Shown: in pieces, positions 27,217-35,487 of the stretch | Layout of the letters: the number at the start of each line of letters is the position of its first letter | Numbering within the stretch: the first letter of the stretch is position 1 | NCBI GenBank assembly: GCA_951812645.1 | Contig: CATOSM010000001.1 | Span: forward strand, 1,157,560-1,221,559 | From: an uncultured Candidatus Nitrosopumilus sp. | GTDB taxonomy: Archaea > Thermoproteota > Nitrososphaeria > Nitrososphaerales > Nitrosopumilaceae | DNA length: 64,000 nucleotides | Direction: 5' to 3' | The notes under the pieces: generated by a model | Told to the model about the DNA's origin: nothing | What the model saw: only the letters and a program-made list of their open reading frames with translations | The model's database searches: none | Made by a program: the position numbers and the translations under genes

Positions 27217-27253
27217 ATGAGATAACTAGAACATTGTAGATAAAAACAAAATT

Positions 27254-27274
27254 GGTACATTCTCAAAATGTACT
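27254..27274 (-). promoter_or_regulatory. 21-nt palindromic site A
   Basis: Two 8-nt arms, GGTACATT and AATGTACT, are separated by 5 nt; 7 of 8 arm positions pair. On the - strand the proximal edge is 7 nt from TTTTTATC, the same spacing as at sites B, C and D (29797, 35410, 37631). This suggests a regulator-binding site next to the promoter. Confidence 0.6.
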
Positions 27275-27318
27275 GGTTTGATCAAAGAAATCATTTTGGA
27301 ATTATAGGATATGAAAAA

Positions 27319-27766
27319 TTAATCAAAATCATATTTTTTAATTAATTTTGCAATCAATAAATCATTTTTAATATGAAATATTTTCTTAGAATCACTGATT
27401 TTTTGAAATATTAAATTAGAGTCAAGCAGTTTTGTAATATTTTGGGATGTAGTTGAAGGGGATTTTTTTATTTTTTCTTTAATTTGGTGAAATTCTAGAT
27501 CTTTATTTTTAATTAATTCCAAAATTATTAGTCTAGCTGTATCTTGCCTTAAGCATTGTATGATTTTTATCTCTTCAGGATTAATTTGTGGAGAGAGATA
27601 TCTGGTTTTTTTTTCACGTTGAATTTGTATAATGCCTCTAATTCTAGTTTATTGATGTAATGGGCTAAAGTACCATTCTTATTCCTGATTTTCTAATTAT
27701 TTCACAAAAATGAATTCCATAATTTTTATAAATTAAATCAGTTAAGATGCCAATTCTATTAGCCAC
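27319..27766 (-). pseudogene. Broken two-winged-helix regulator
   Basis: Traced from a GTG near 27766, the frames read ILTDLIYKNYGIHFCEIIRK, then KNGTLAHYINKLE, then EKKTRYLSPQINPEEIKIIQ and LEFHQIKEKIKKSPSTTSQN. The order and residues follow the intact regulator at 36707-37207 (KNGVLSHYLGKLE, LEFSELVKEAKKSPSTVS). At least two frameshifts separate the pieces. The surviving last frame (27319-27522) encodes most of the second winged helix and could be made as a short protein, but the full regulator is lost. Confidence 0.75.
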
Positions 27767-27839
27767 ATAACAAATCTTGAAAAAAAATTCAAAAACAAAC
27801 TGGCTTATCTATGAAATGCACTGGTACGTTAACAAAATA

Positions 27840-29756
27840 TCAAATGTCAATAATGCCATTTGTGATCATCCATTCAATACCTTTTAGAAAATCTGAATCA
27901 GGCAAAAGACCCTCAGACCACCATGCTGCGTTACTGCGTAACCAATCAGGAATTGTACTTTCTGAAGTCTCAGGAGCGGATAGGTTTTCTGGGACATCTA
28001 TCAAATTTTCTTTAATCAGATATTCTAATCCATTAGCAAAGTCTGCATCAGATAATTGACCCTCAGACCACCATGCTGCGTTGTTCTTAACCCAACTTGG
28101 AATTGATGTGATATGTGCCAATTCTTCAGCATCAGCTGTTTCCGATGAAACATTGATGATATTTTGTTTGACTAGATATTCAATTCCCTCTGCAAAAGCA
28201 GGATCACTAATTTCTCCATTAGACCACCATGCTGCGCTGTTCTTAACCCAACTTGGAATATCTATATCTGCTGAGACTGGTGTAATTGTGGAAGTGGTTC
28301 CAACAAACAGTTCAGGGTCATTTGGAGTTTGTGTAACACCAGTATCTACCACATATGCTCTAGCAGTAATTTCTAATGTATCACTTGTAGCATATGGTCT
28401 TGGTAGTGTAAGGTCTTCATATTCAACGTAAATTGTATCGCCATTTGAGACTCTTAATTGATCTTGATCATCAGATGAATCATCAGAAGTCATATAGAAT
28501 CTTCCTGGAAGATAGTTGATGTAGTGTGGATGTTCATATCCTTCAAAGTAGCTTGGAACATTACCTCTATCAAAAGCACTGTGTCTGGATACGACTTGTT
28601 CCAAAATGGCTTCTGGTGCTACTTGGAATGAAAAGTTGACCCCTTGACCTTGATCAAATATGTTTGAAATTACAATTTTTGCTGAACCTCTTTGATCAAA
28701 TCGGATTGGTTCTACCCCCTGTCCATCAACCGCGTATCTATCAGTTCTGCTTTCTACTAGTTCACCGTTAAGATAGATATCCACATCATATGAGAGACCC
28801 GTTTCATGGATATCAGTCAGGCCATCATGTACCATCAAGTTTAGATCATAATCTTGATCTACACCAATAACACCACCTGGCTCCCACCACAAGTAGGTCT
28901 TCCATTCTCTATCAGGAGTGTATTTTGTTAGTGAACTTGCTGCGGGTGAAGTCAGGTGAACGCTTGTAAGTTCATTTTGAATTTTTGCATGTTCCATTGC
29001 CTTTACAAATTGAACGCCTACATTGATTCCAGCAATATCAGAATCAGAATAAACTCTAACATAATTTGTGAAAAATTCTCCATGATGTTTCCATAGATCA
29101 GTGTCTCGGATAAAGAAAGTTACTTCTTCATTAAAGTCATAAGCGTCCTTGTGGAATTCCACTTGACCAATTTGCCAAGTGTAAGATGCAGATCTTTGCA
29201 TAACTTCATCTTCATTAAATTCCCATGCAACAGTAATTCTTCCATCCTGTGTATCTGATGCAATCATAACTGCACGATCGTGTGTTGAAAGATCAAGTCC
29301 GTCTCCATCCATAGTCATGCCAGGAACTGTTACTCTAGTAAGATAAGTATCATGTACAACATAGCCTCTTTGACCAGTCATTTTTACTACGCCCATAAAC
29401 ACTCCAGTGTCAGGTCCAGTTTCTGAAAATTCTACATTATCAACACGTGCTACATTTGTGTATACCGTTATAGGGTTACTAGCATCTCCAATTTTTTCTA
29501 TATTGGCTTCATCTTCATTCCAACCTGGTGCATAAATCAATACGTTGATTCTATCAGTCCATCCAATTCCTTCATATCGCTCATGACAATCTTGTAACAG
29601 GAAAGTTTCATTTGCACAGAATTTCATAATAATTCCAGAAGATTTCTTTACATTGGTAAAACCAAGTTCAGCAAAGGCCTCAGACGGTGTTGAAATAGGA
29701 ATAGCTAGAGCGCCAGCAAGCACGAAAACTGCCGCTAGTTGTAAGATTCTATTCAT
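27840..29756 (-). CDS. Secreted protein with three C-terminal W-rich repeats
   Basis: The 638-residue protein has a clear signal peptide (hydrophobic LAAVFVLAGALAIPI, cut near SEAFA) and a large beta-rich domain of unknown family. Three tandem ~37-residue modules close it (residues ~520-638), each of the form IPxWhKxNAAWWSxG, acidic turn, then GhEYLIKxxIIxV. Such modules recur in four other proteins of this region. A role at the cell surface is inferred. Upstream, a 21-nt palindrome (29797-29817) and TATA-like CTTTTATC (29790-29783) mark its own promoter. Confidence 0.8.
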   Translation of the reverse strand: MNRILQLAAVFVLAGALAIPISTPSEAFAELGFTNVKKSSGIIMKFCANETFLLQDCHERYEGIGWTDRINVLIYAPGWNEDEANIEKIGDASNPITVYTNVARVDNVEFSETGPDTGVFMGVVKMTGQRGYVVHDTYLTRVTVPGMTMDGDGLDLSTHDRAVMIASDTQDGRITVAWEFNEDEVMQRSASYTWQIGQVEFHKDAYDFNEEVTFFIRDTDLWKHHGEFFTNYVRVYSDSDIAGINVGVQFVKAMEHAKIQNELTSVHLTSPAASSLTKYTPDREWKTYLWWEPGGVIGVDQDYDLNLMVHDGLTDIHETGLSYDVDIYLNGELVESRTDRYAVDGQGVEPIRFDQRGSAKIVISNIFDQGQGVNFSFQVAPEAILEQVVSRHSAFDRGNVPSYFEGYEHPHYINYLPGRFYMTSDDSSDDQDQLRVSNGDTIYVEYEDLTLPRPYATSDTLEITARAYVVDTGVTQTPNDPELFVGTTSTITPVSADIDIPSWVKNSAAWWSNGEISDPAFAEGIEYLVKQNIINVSSETADAEELAHITSIPSWVKNNAAWWSEGQLSDADFANGLEYLIKENLIDVPENLSAPETSESTIPDWLRSNAAWWSEGLLPDSDFLKGIEWMITNGIIDI

Positions 29757-29796
29757 GTATCAGGTAACCTAAATGGGATTTTGATAAAAGGCCAAT

Positions 29797-29817
29797 GGTT
29801 CATTTGAGAAATGTACC
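29797..29817 (-). promoter_or_regulatory. 21-nt palindromic site B
   Basis: The arms GGTTCATT and AATGTACC are separated by TGAGA; 7 of 8 arm pairs match. On the - strand it ends 7 nt before CTTTTATC, the likely TATA box of the secreted W-repeat protein starting at 29756. It also touches the end of the upstream operon. Confidence 0.7.
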
Positions 29818-29819
29818 AA

Positions 29820-31175
29820 TTATTCATATTGTGAAATCATTCTAGTAATTTTGCAAGTACTGAAATTTTCATTCCATTTTGAATGGCCTACAAATCTTTT
29901 TGATTCAAATTCTTGTAGATCATAAAAAATTGCGGTAGTTTTTCCCATGGTATTTCCTTGATTATCCAAAAATGATACGACCAGATCAATTTGATCACGT
30001 TTAATGTTGTCATTGCGATATTGGCCAGAAATAGTCACCAAACCAAAATCATCTCTAACACAGGAGAAATTTCTTACTCCTTGAGTAATGGAAGTTTCAG
30101 GGTCAATGGGTTTTGGATTTAATGCAATATTATTTTCTGATGGCCCGTAGAGTTCATCTAGTAGATTTGACTGTAATACACTATGCAGAGGATAGTTCAC
30201 GCTATGATTCTTTTCATTGCTGATTTTTTTCAAAATTTCTCCTAAGAATCTACTAGTTGGTTCAGTTTTGTCTAAAACAAGTTCATCTGCGTCATAATCA
30301 AAGTGTTCTCCATGTTGATCAAATATGATCACTTGCACTATCATGTTATCATAGATACAAGAAGTAATTGCGCCATCTGCCGTATAATTAAACATACATT
30401 CAGAATTTTCATTAGGGTTTCCCGTCAAGTATGCAGAATCAAATATTTTTTGTTTGTCTGTACCTTCAAAAGAATCCCAATAAGTATCCAAATCATTTTG
30501 ATCATTAAATTCAGATATTCGCATAGTCAGTGTAGGAATTTTAAACTTGTAAAAAATTGGATCGTAAACTCTTGTAATATCTGTAAACATGATTTTTACA
30601 GAATCTACAATCCCTTCCTTTTCTTCAAGCTCATATTCAGTAGAAAAAATTCTCCAAGTAGTTTCTTTAGTGATATTCAAAACTTCTTTGTTATCCAACA
30701 AAAATCTCTCAAGACTATTTTCAAAAGTTTCATCATTTGAAAAAAGACTTTTCTCTGGAGTATGTTCCAAATATCCTGTTTCTCTGAGATAGTGTATGGT
30801 TCGAAGGAATTGCTGATCAGTGATTTTACCTTCAACCCACCATTCTGCTCTATCTTTAACCCAGTGAGGGGTTAATTCTGAAGTGCTTTTGCCATATAGT
30901 TCAGGCAAGTCTTCAATTACGATCTTTGCAGTATCTTTCATAATTTCTTCAGATTCGATTTCATTAGGCAAGATCTTGTTCTCAAGCACATTTTCAATTA
31001 ATGCTAAGAATTCAGCATCAGATGACTCACCACTCACCCAAATAGAAGTGGATAATTTTACCCAGTCAGGAAATATTTTTTCTTCTTCACTTTGTGCAAA
31101 AGATTGGCTTTGAAAAGATACCAAAATCATACAAAATACAATTCCCAGAAATGGAATAATTTTGAAATTATTCAT
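29820..31175 (-). CDS. Secreted protein with N-terminal W-rich modules
   Basis: The 451-residue product has a signal peptide (IIPFLGIVFCMILVSFQSQS, cut after SFA) followed at once by two degenerate W-rich modules (FPDWVKLSTSIWVSG and LTPHWVKDRAEWWVEG), so the module is N-terminal here, not C-terminal as in its neighbours. The rest (residues ~150-451) is not recognised; two cysteines and a C-terminal beta-rich stretch are visible. It is the last gene of the MoxR operon, one base after the DUF4129-like gene, and its stop abuts site B. Confidence 0.75.
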   Translation of the reverse strand: MNNFKIIPFLGIVFCMILVSFQSQSFAQSEEEKIFPDWVKLSTSIWVSGESSDAEFLALIENVLENKILPNEIESEEIMKDTAKIVIEDLPELYGKSTSELTPHWVKDRAEWWVEGKITDQQFLRTIHYLRETGYLEHTPEKSLFSNDETFENSLERFLLDNKEVLNITKETTWRIFSTEYELEEKEGIVDSVKIMFTDITRVYDPIFYKFKIPTLTMRISEFNDQNDLDTYWDSFEGTDKQKIFDSAYLTGNPNENSECMFNYTADGAITSCIYDNMIVQVIIFDQHGEHFDYDADELVLDKTEPTSRFLGEILKKISNEKNHSVNYPLHSVLQSNLLDELYGPSENNIALNPKPIDPETSITQGVRNFSCVRDDFGLVTISGQYRNDNIKRDQIDLVVSFLDNQGNTMGKTTAIFYDLQEFESKRFVGHSKWNENFSTCKITRMISQYE

Positions 31176-31796
31176 CTATGAAATCTCCTTAGTAAATTTG
31201 GATAATGCGTTATTGAAATCATCATCATTTGAATCATATTTTGCATATTCTACACTTCCGCAAAGTGAGAGCCAATCCCTAACACGATTGTATTCACCAC
31301 GTTTTAATTTATTCAGTATGGTTAGCAACTCCAAGTTGGTCATTTCTTTGTAAATTCCCAGATTTTGAGAATAATAGTATCTTATTGCCTGACTAAGAAC
31401 CTCACAAGCTTCTTTTTTGTTATTGCTGTCATACATTGCTTTAGATTTAGCAAGCATGTCTTGTGTTAATTGACGGAAATCAATTTGAGGTTCTGAAACC
31501 TGTATTGGAATTTCCGCAGGTTTTCTTTCAAAGAACTTTTGGCGCATGAAATATGCAAATACTATCAATCCAGCCAAAGTAGTAACTGCCAATATGGATG
31601 ATAGATATTCTACATTCTCTGAAGGCGGAGTCAATTGCATTGGGTTGCTCTGTATTGAATCTCGAATATGTCTTGTATTTTCAAATTTAGACTGTTCAAA
31701 TTTGAAATTATCAAACATGTTTCTAGAATCCTGTTGTTGCGAAATTCCTATTTCGGGATTATTCAAAGCACCATGTCGTAAGTTTTCGCCAGACAT
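31176..31796 (-). CDS. One-helix membrane protein, DUF4129-like C-terminus
   Basis: The 206-residue protein has one membrane helix (SSILAVTTLAGLIVFAYFM, residues ~66-84) with a short basic inside segment, then a C-terminal helical domain with ACEVLSQAIRYYYSQNLG and MTNLELLTIL resembling the DUF4129 domain found in MoxR/DUF58 operons. No signal-peptide cleavage site is evident. It is probably a small membrane subunit of the MoxR-VWA system encoded upstream. Confidence 0.65.
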   Translation of the reverse strand: MSGENLRHGALNNPEIGISQQQDSRNMFDNFKFEQSKFENTRHIRDSIQSNPMQLTPPSENVEYLSSILAVTTLAGLIVFAYFMRQKFFERKPAEIPIQVSEPQIDFRQLTQDMLAKSKAMYDSNNKKEACEVLSQAIRYYYSQNLGIYKEMTNLELLTILNKLKRGEYNRVRDWLSLCGSVEYAKYDSNDDDFNNALSKFTKEIS

Positions 31797-31823
31797 AATG
31801 TCATTGAAAAGATCTGATGATTG

Positions 31824-32411
31824 CTATGTGAGTGCATTCATCATTCCCTCTTGAATTTGTTCTTTGGTGAGTATCAAATGATTTGGAGAGTACTCTCTAA
31901 GATCAAAAGAGCCATCACCCGATTTTATGGCATCTTCCATGAGTTGACGCCCTAGCGTGAATTCTTTTGGCGAGAATATATCATTAGGAATTGCTGCTAA
32001 ATTATCCATGGAATAGCCTCGTTCAAGCACGAAAAGTTCCAAATTTGAGTTTGGATTATAATCATAGGATCTTCCCTGAATGATATACCTGCTATCACCA
32101 ATTGGATCTAACAATGCCTCGGCTACCTCAATATAGCCATCTGAAAATCTATCATAATATTTTATTTTGTGTTTAAAACTATCTTCTCTAAGGTCTCTTT
32201 GTTCTACCAACATTCCATTCAAAAGTTGACCTTCTTCTGATTCAATAGTGATTTTATAATCACCAATAGAGTATCCATTGTTGGTTATGAATTTATCATA
32301 GATTGGCTTGGTTGGATCTTCCTTCCTGACAAGTCCGTCATAGCTTGAAACAGTGTGTGATTCCTGTGGAGTAATTTCTTGATTAATTTGTCCTTCAATT
32401 AGCCAATCCAT
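31824..32411 (-). CDS. Secreted operon protein, N-terminus uncertain
   Basis: The frame from ATG 32411 gives 195 residues (MDWLIEGQINQEITPQES...). In the same frame the sequence upstream reads FFFVSCFFTTPAYADDLDIE, a hydrophobic stretch ending in a typical AYA cleavage site, but no ATG, GTG or TTG occurs between it and a TAA near 32500. Two runs of seven T lie there, so either an ATT/ATA start, a slip in a homopolymer, or a sequencing error is involved. The mature domain is unrecognised. It sits between VWA and DUF4129-like genes of the same operon. Confidence 0.6.
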   Translation of the reverse strand: MDWLIEGQINQEITPQESHTVSSYDGLVRKEDPTKPIYDKFITNNGYSIGDYKITIESEEGQLLNGMLVEQRDLREDSFKHKIKYYDRFSDGYIEVAEALLDPIGDSRYIIQGRSYDYNPNSNLELFVLERGYSMDNLAAIPNDIFSPKEFTLGRQLMEDAIKSGDGSFDLREYSPNHLILTKEQIQEGMMNALT

Positions 32412-32519
32412 TTCAATATCTAAGTCATCTGCATATGCAGGTGTTGTAAAAAAACAAGAGACAAAGAAAAAAATATTATGCCGTGATTTATTGGAAAAAA
32501 ATTAAAATTTTGTGATGTC

Positions 32520-33470
32520 TTATGCGACAATTCTATATCTCCCATAAATTGCGTATGCGTCTATCAATAGCAATACAATTGCAGCAGCTATAAACCAATC
32601 TCGAAGAGTTGAATATTCTATTTCATAAGTAAGATTAGAACGCAAGATTAGAAGTATTTCATCAAGTGTTTGTTCATCAAGAGATTTGAAATAATCACCG
32701 CCGGTCTCCTGAGAAATTAAAATAAGAGTATCTTCATCTAGTTCTGCAAATTGAGGTTCGCCATAGACATCATTTCTTAAAAAAACATGCTCAATAGAGC
32801 CTAAACCAATTGTATGAATTTGTACATTGTTGATCTTTGCGTATTGGATAGCTTCTTGTGGAGTAAGTAATCCAGAATTATGAACGCCATCACTGAGTAA
32901 AATTACAATCCCCCGTTTGTCGGGAATTGATGAGGCCATATCAATTCCTAATGCAAGTCCATCACCAATAGCGGTGGCACCTTGACCTTGTTGAATGGAT
33001 GAAATTGCGTTAGTGAGTTTTTCTTTATCTGGTGAAAGATAAGATACTGTGGCAGCCCCTGATTCAAAAAGAACTATGCCTACATTATTTTGAGAATCAA
33101 TTTTTGTGACCAAGTCACTGATTGCTATTTTGGCAGCATCTAGGCGTGTAGGTGCGTAATCTGTGGCTGCCATACTCTCAGAACCATCTAACACTATACT
33201 CAGATTGATGCCTTTTTCAGCAGACAATGTTGGTATTTGAGGATTGGCAAGACCAACAATTGCCAAAGCCAGTATGCCCATCATTAATGCAAAGGGTAAA
33301 TGTTTTCGGGAAAAATTTTTCCCCATGACAGATTTTTTAACAATTTTCAATGAACTGAATTTTAGAATAGATTCTTTTTTCTCAGTATTGTATTTTGAAT
33401 ATAAAATATACAGACCAGGAATCAAGAGAAGTAAAAATAATGCATAAAGAAATTCAAATTGTATTTCCAT
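32520..33470 (-). CDS. VWA-domain membrane protein (BatA-like)
   Basis: The 316-residue protein has an N-terminal membrane helix (FLYALFLLLLIPGLYILYS), a second one near residue 65, a von Willebrand factor A domain with the MIDAS motif VLDGSESMA and ILLSDGVHNSG, and a C-terminal helix. This is the BatA/aerotolerance layout found downstream of MoxR and DUF58 genes. The domain would face outside and bind a divalent metal and a protein partner. It begins where DUF58 ends, with no gap. Confidence 0.88.
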   Translation of the reverse strand: MEIQFEFLYALFLLLLIPGLYILYSKYNTEKKESILKFSSLKIVKKSVMGKNFSRKHLPFALMMGILALAIVGLANPQIPTLSAEKGINLSIVLDGSESMAATDYAPTRLDAAKIAISDLVTKIDSQNNVGIVLFESGAATVSYLSPDKEKLTNAISSIQQGQGATAIGDGLALGIDMASSIPDKRGIVILLSDGVHNSGLLTPQEAIQYAKINNVQIHTIGLGSIEHVFLRNDVYGEPQFAELDEDTLILISQETGGDYFKSLDEQTLDEILLILRSNLTYEIEYSTLRDWFIAAAIVLLLIDAYAIYGRYRIVA

Positions 33471-34349
33471 TTAGCGTCTACCTCTAGTTTTTGTTCGAAT
33501 ATATCGATTAAATGCAATGCCAAATGATTCTTCATTTGATAAATTCAAAAAATCTATTCCTAGTTTTTTCATTTCATATTCATTTTGTTCTTTATTCTTT
33601 TTCATTAGATTCGAGTAATCATCTTGGAATTTCTCATCAGAAGTATTGACAAGAATTTGTTCTCCTGATTCTGCATCTTCTAAATATACACGACCAATCT
33701 CAGGAATTTTGAGTTCATTGGCATCTGAAATATTTAGCAAAACGATTTGATGCTTATGCCTTAGTAATTTTAGTGGATTAACAAATGTATCTGAAATAAA
33801 ATCTGAAATAATGAAAATTACACTTTTTTGTTTGAGATTTTTTTGTAATTCAGAAAGGGATTTGAAAATATCAGTTTGTCTGTTTTTTGGCTCATATTTT
33901 ATTAATGCATTGAGAATTTCCATCGTGTGTTTTTTACCTTTTTTAGCTTGGATGAATTTTTCAAGAGAATTTGAAAACAATCCCATACCGACCTTGTCAT
34001 TATTTTTTAATGCTGAAAGCATTAGCGATGCTGCGACTTCAAATCCCAATTCTTTTTTACTTTTTACAAAACCAAAATCATTAGATGCAGACAGGTCAAT
34101 TACGACATAAACACTGAGCTCATTTTCCTCGACAAACTCTTTAACAAAAAGATCATTGTAACGTGCTGAAACATTCCAATCCATTCTTCTTGCATCATCG
34201 CCTGCAGTGTATTGACGAACTTCAGAAAATTCTATGCCTCCGCCTCGAAATCGGGATCTGTAGCCACCGGATTCCATCCCCTCAACCAGATTTTTCGTCT
34301 TAATCTCCAGATTCTTTACCTGTTTCAAAAGTTCAGAAAGCTGAGTCAT
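33471..34349 (-). CDS. DUF58 family protein of the MoxR system
   Basis: The 292-residue protein has the DUF58 signature FSEVRQYTAGDDARRMDWNV near residue 40, then KEFVEENELSVYVVIDLSAS, a VWA-like fold start. It lacks membrane helices. DUF58 proteins accompany MoxR AAA+ ATPases and VWA proteins and are thought to help assemble or activate partner complexes. It lies one base after moxR and directly before the VWA gene, so tight cotranslation is expected. Confidence 0.9.
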   Translation of the reverse strand: MTQLSELLKQVKNLEIKTKNLVEGMESGGYRSRFRGGGIEFSEVRQYTAGDDARRMDWNVSARYNDLFVKEFVEENELSVYVVIDLSASNDFGFVKSKKELGFEVAASLMLSALKNNDKVGMGLFSNSLEKFIQAKKGKKHTMEILNALIKYEPKNRQTDIFKSLSELQKNLKQKSVIFIISDFISDTFVNPLKLLRHKHQIVLLNISDANELKIPEIGRVYLEDAESGEQILVNTSDEKFQDDYSNLMKKNKEQNEYEMKKLGIDFLNLSNEESFGIAFNRYIRTKTRGRR

Positions 34350-34350
34350 T

Positions 34351-35373
34351 TTACGGCGGACTGATTTTTTCTAAAACAAAATCTATTACTTTGTCAGAAC
34401 TAATTCCATTGGCTTCGGTTTCAAAAGTGAGAGTTATTCTATGACGTAAAACTTCATGAGCAATTTCTTTGACATCTTCAGGAATAATGAATCCCCTTCC
34501 ATTTAGTAATGCGTTGGCTTTTGCAGCCCGCATTAGCCATATTGATGCTCTAGGGGATGCGCCAAACTCGATCATGCCATCTAGATCCAAACCATAGTCT
34601 TTTGGATTTCGTGTTGCGTTAACAATGTCTGCAATGTATTCCGTAATTACTTTGTCTGCATAAATTTCTTCGTTAAAATTTTGAATTTCAATGATTTTTG
34701 TTGGATCAATTAATGGTTTTATAGAAACAGGATTACTCAAAGAGTTTTTCTCAATAATTTGCAATTCCTCTTCTTTAAACGGATAATCAATCAGGATTTT
34801 CAGTGCAAATCTGTCTACCTGAGCTTCTGGAAGTTTGTATGTTCCCTCATTTTCTATTGGGTTTTGAGTGGCCAAAACAAGAAACGGTTTCTTTAATTCA
34901 TATGTATCACCGTGAATACTGACGTTTTTTTCTTGCATTGCCTCAAGTAATGCAGATTGGACCTTTGGAGGAGCACGGTTTACTTCATCAGCTAAGACAA
35001 AATTATTAAAAATAGGTCCTTTATGAGTTACAAATGAACTTGAGGTATTCCTGTAGATTTTTGTGCCTAGAATATCTGCAGGAAGTAAATCGGGAGTGAA
35101 TTGAATTCTCACATGATCAACATTAAAGATTTGAGCCATAGTTTTTGCCATCAGCGTTTTTGCTAAACCAGGCACACTCTCAAGTAAAATGTGGCCATCA
35201 GAAATTATTGCAATGAGAATTTTCCTTAACGGATCCTCTTGACCAATAATGACCTTATGGGATTCATCAAAAACAGCATGCAGTGTTTTAGAATGTTCTT
35301 CAGCTTTTTCATTAAGGACCTTGATGTCTTGATCAGAAATTGAATAATTCACATTGTTTTCTCTAAATCCCAT
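34351..35373 (-). CDS. moxR: MoxR-type AAA+ ATPase
   Basis: The protein is 340 residues from the ATG at 35373 (MGFRENN...). It has Walker A ESVPGLAKT, Walker B FVLADEVNRAP, the sensor region LATQNPIENEGTY and the arginine-rich VDRFALKILIDYP of MoxR chaperones. The longer frame from 35406 is less likely, because the TATA-like CTATTAATTT (35403-35394) lies ~25 nt before 35373, and a 21-nt palindrome lies 7 nt further upstream. It leads a six-gene - strand unit (moxR, DUF58, VWA, 195-aa, DUF4129-like, W-repeat protein). Confidence 0.93.
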   Translation of the reverse strand: MGFRENNVNYSISDQDIKVLNEKAEEHSKTLHAVFDESHKVIIGQEDPLRKILIAIISDGHILLESVPGLAKTLMAKTMAQIFNVDHVRIQFTPDLLPADILGTKIYRNTSSSFVTHKGPIFNNFVLADEVNRAPPKVQSALLEAMQEKNVSIHGDTYELKKPFLVLATQNPIENEGTYKLPEAQVDRFALKILIDYPFKEEELQIIEKNSLSNPVSIKPLIDPTKIIEIQNFNEEIYADKVITEYIADIVNATRNPKDYGLDLDGMIEFGASPRASIWLMRAAKANALLNGRGFIIPEDVKEIAHEVLRHRITLTFETEANGISSDKVIDFVLEKISPP

Positions 35374-35409
35374 ATCCTTAGAGATCAGTGGAGAAATTAA
35401 TAGCAATCC

Positions 35410-35430
35410 GGTTCATTCGAAGGATGTACC
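35410..35430 (-). promoter_or_regulatory. 21-nt palindromic site C, MoxR operon
   Basis: The + strand arms are GGTTCATT and GATGTACC with a 5-nt spacer (CGAAG); 6 of 8 pair. Read on the - strand, the edge is 7 nt from CTATTAATTT, the likely TATA box of moxR. The position just upstream of the TATA/BRE suggests an activator or an architectural regulator more than a start-site repressor. Confidence 0.7.
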
Positions 35431-35487
35431 AATTATTGTAGGATGAGAATGGAAATTGTCGCAATTGTGATTTTAATTATTTTGAAA

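Noticed and set aside
27811-28431. + strand ORFs over the W-module region
   Set aside because: Antisense shadows of the repeated module of the secreted protein on the - strand.
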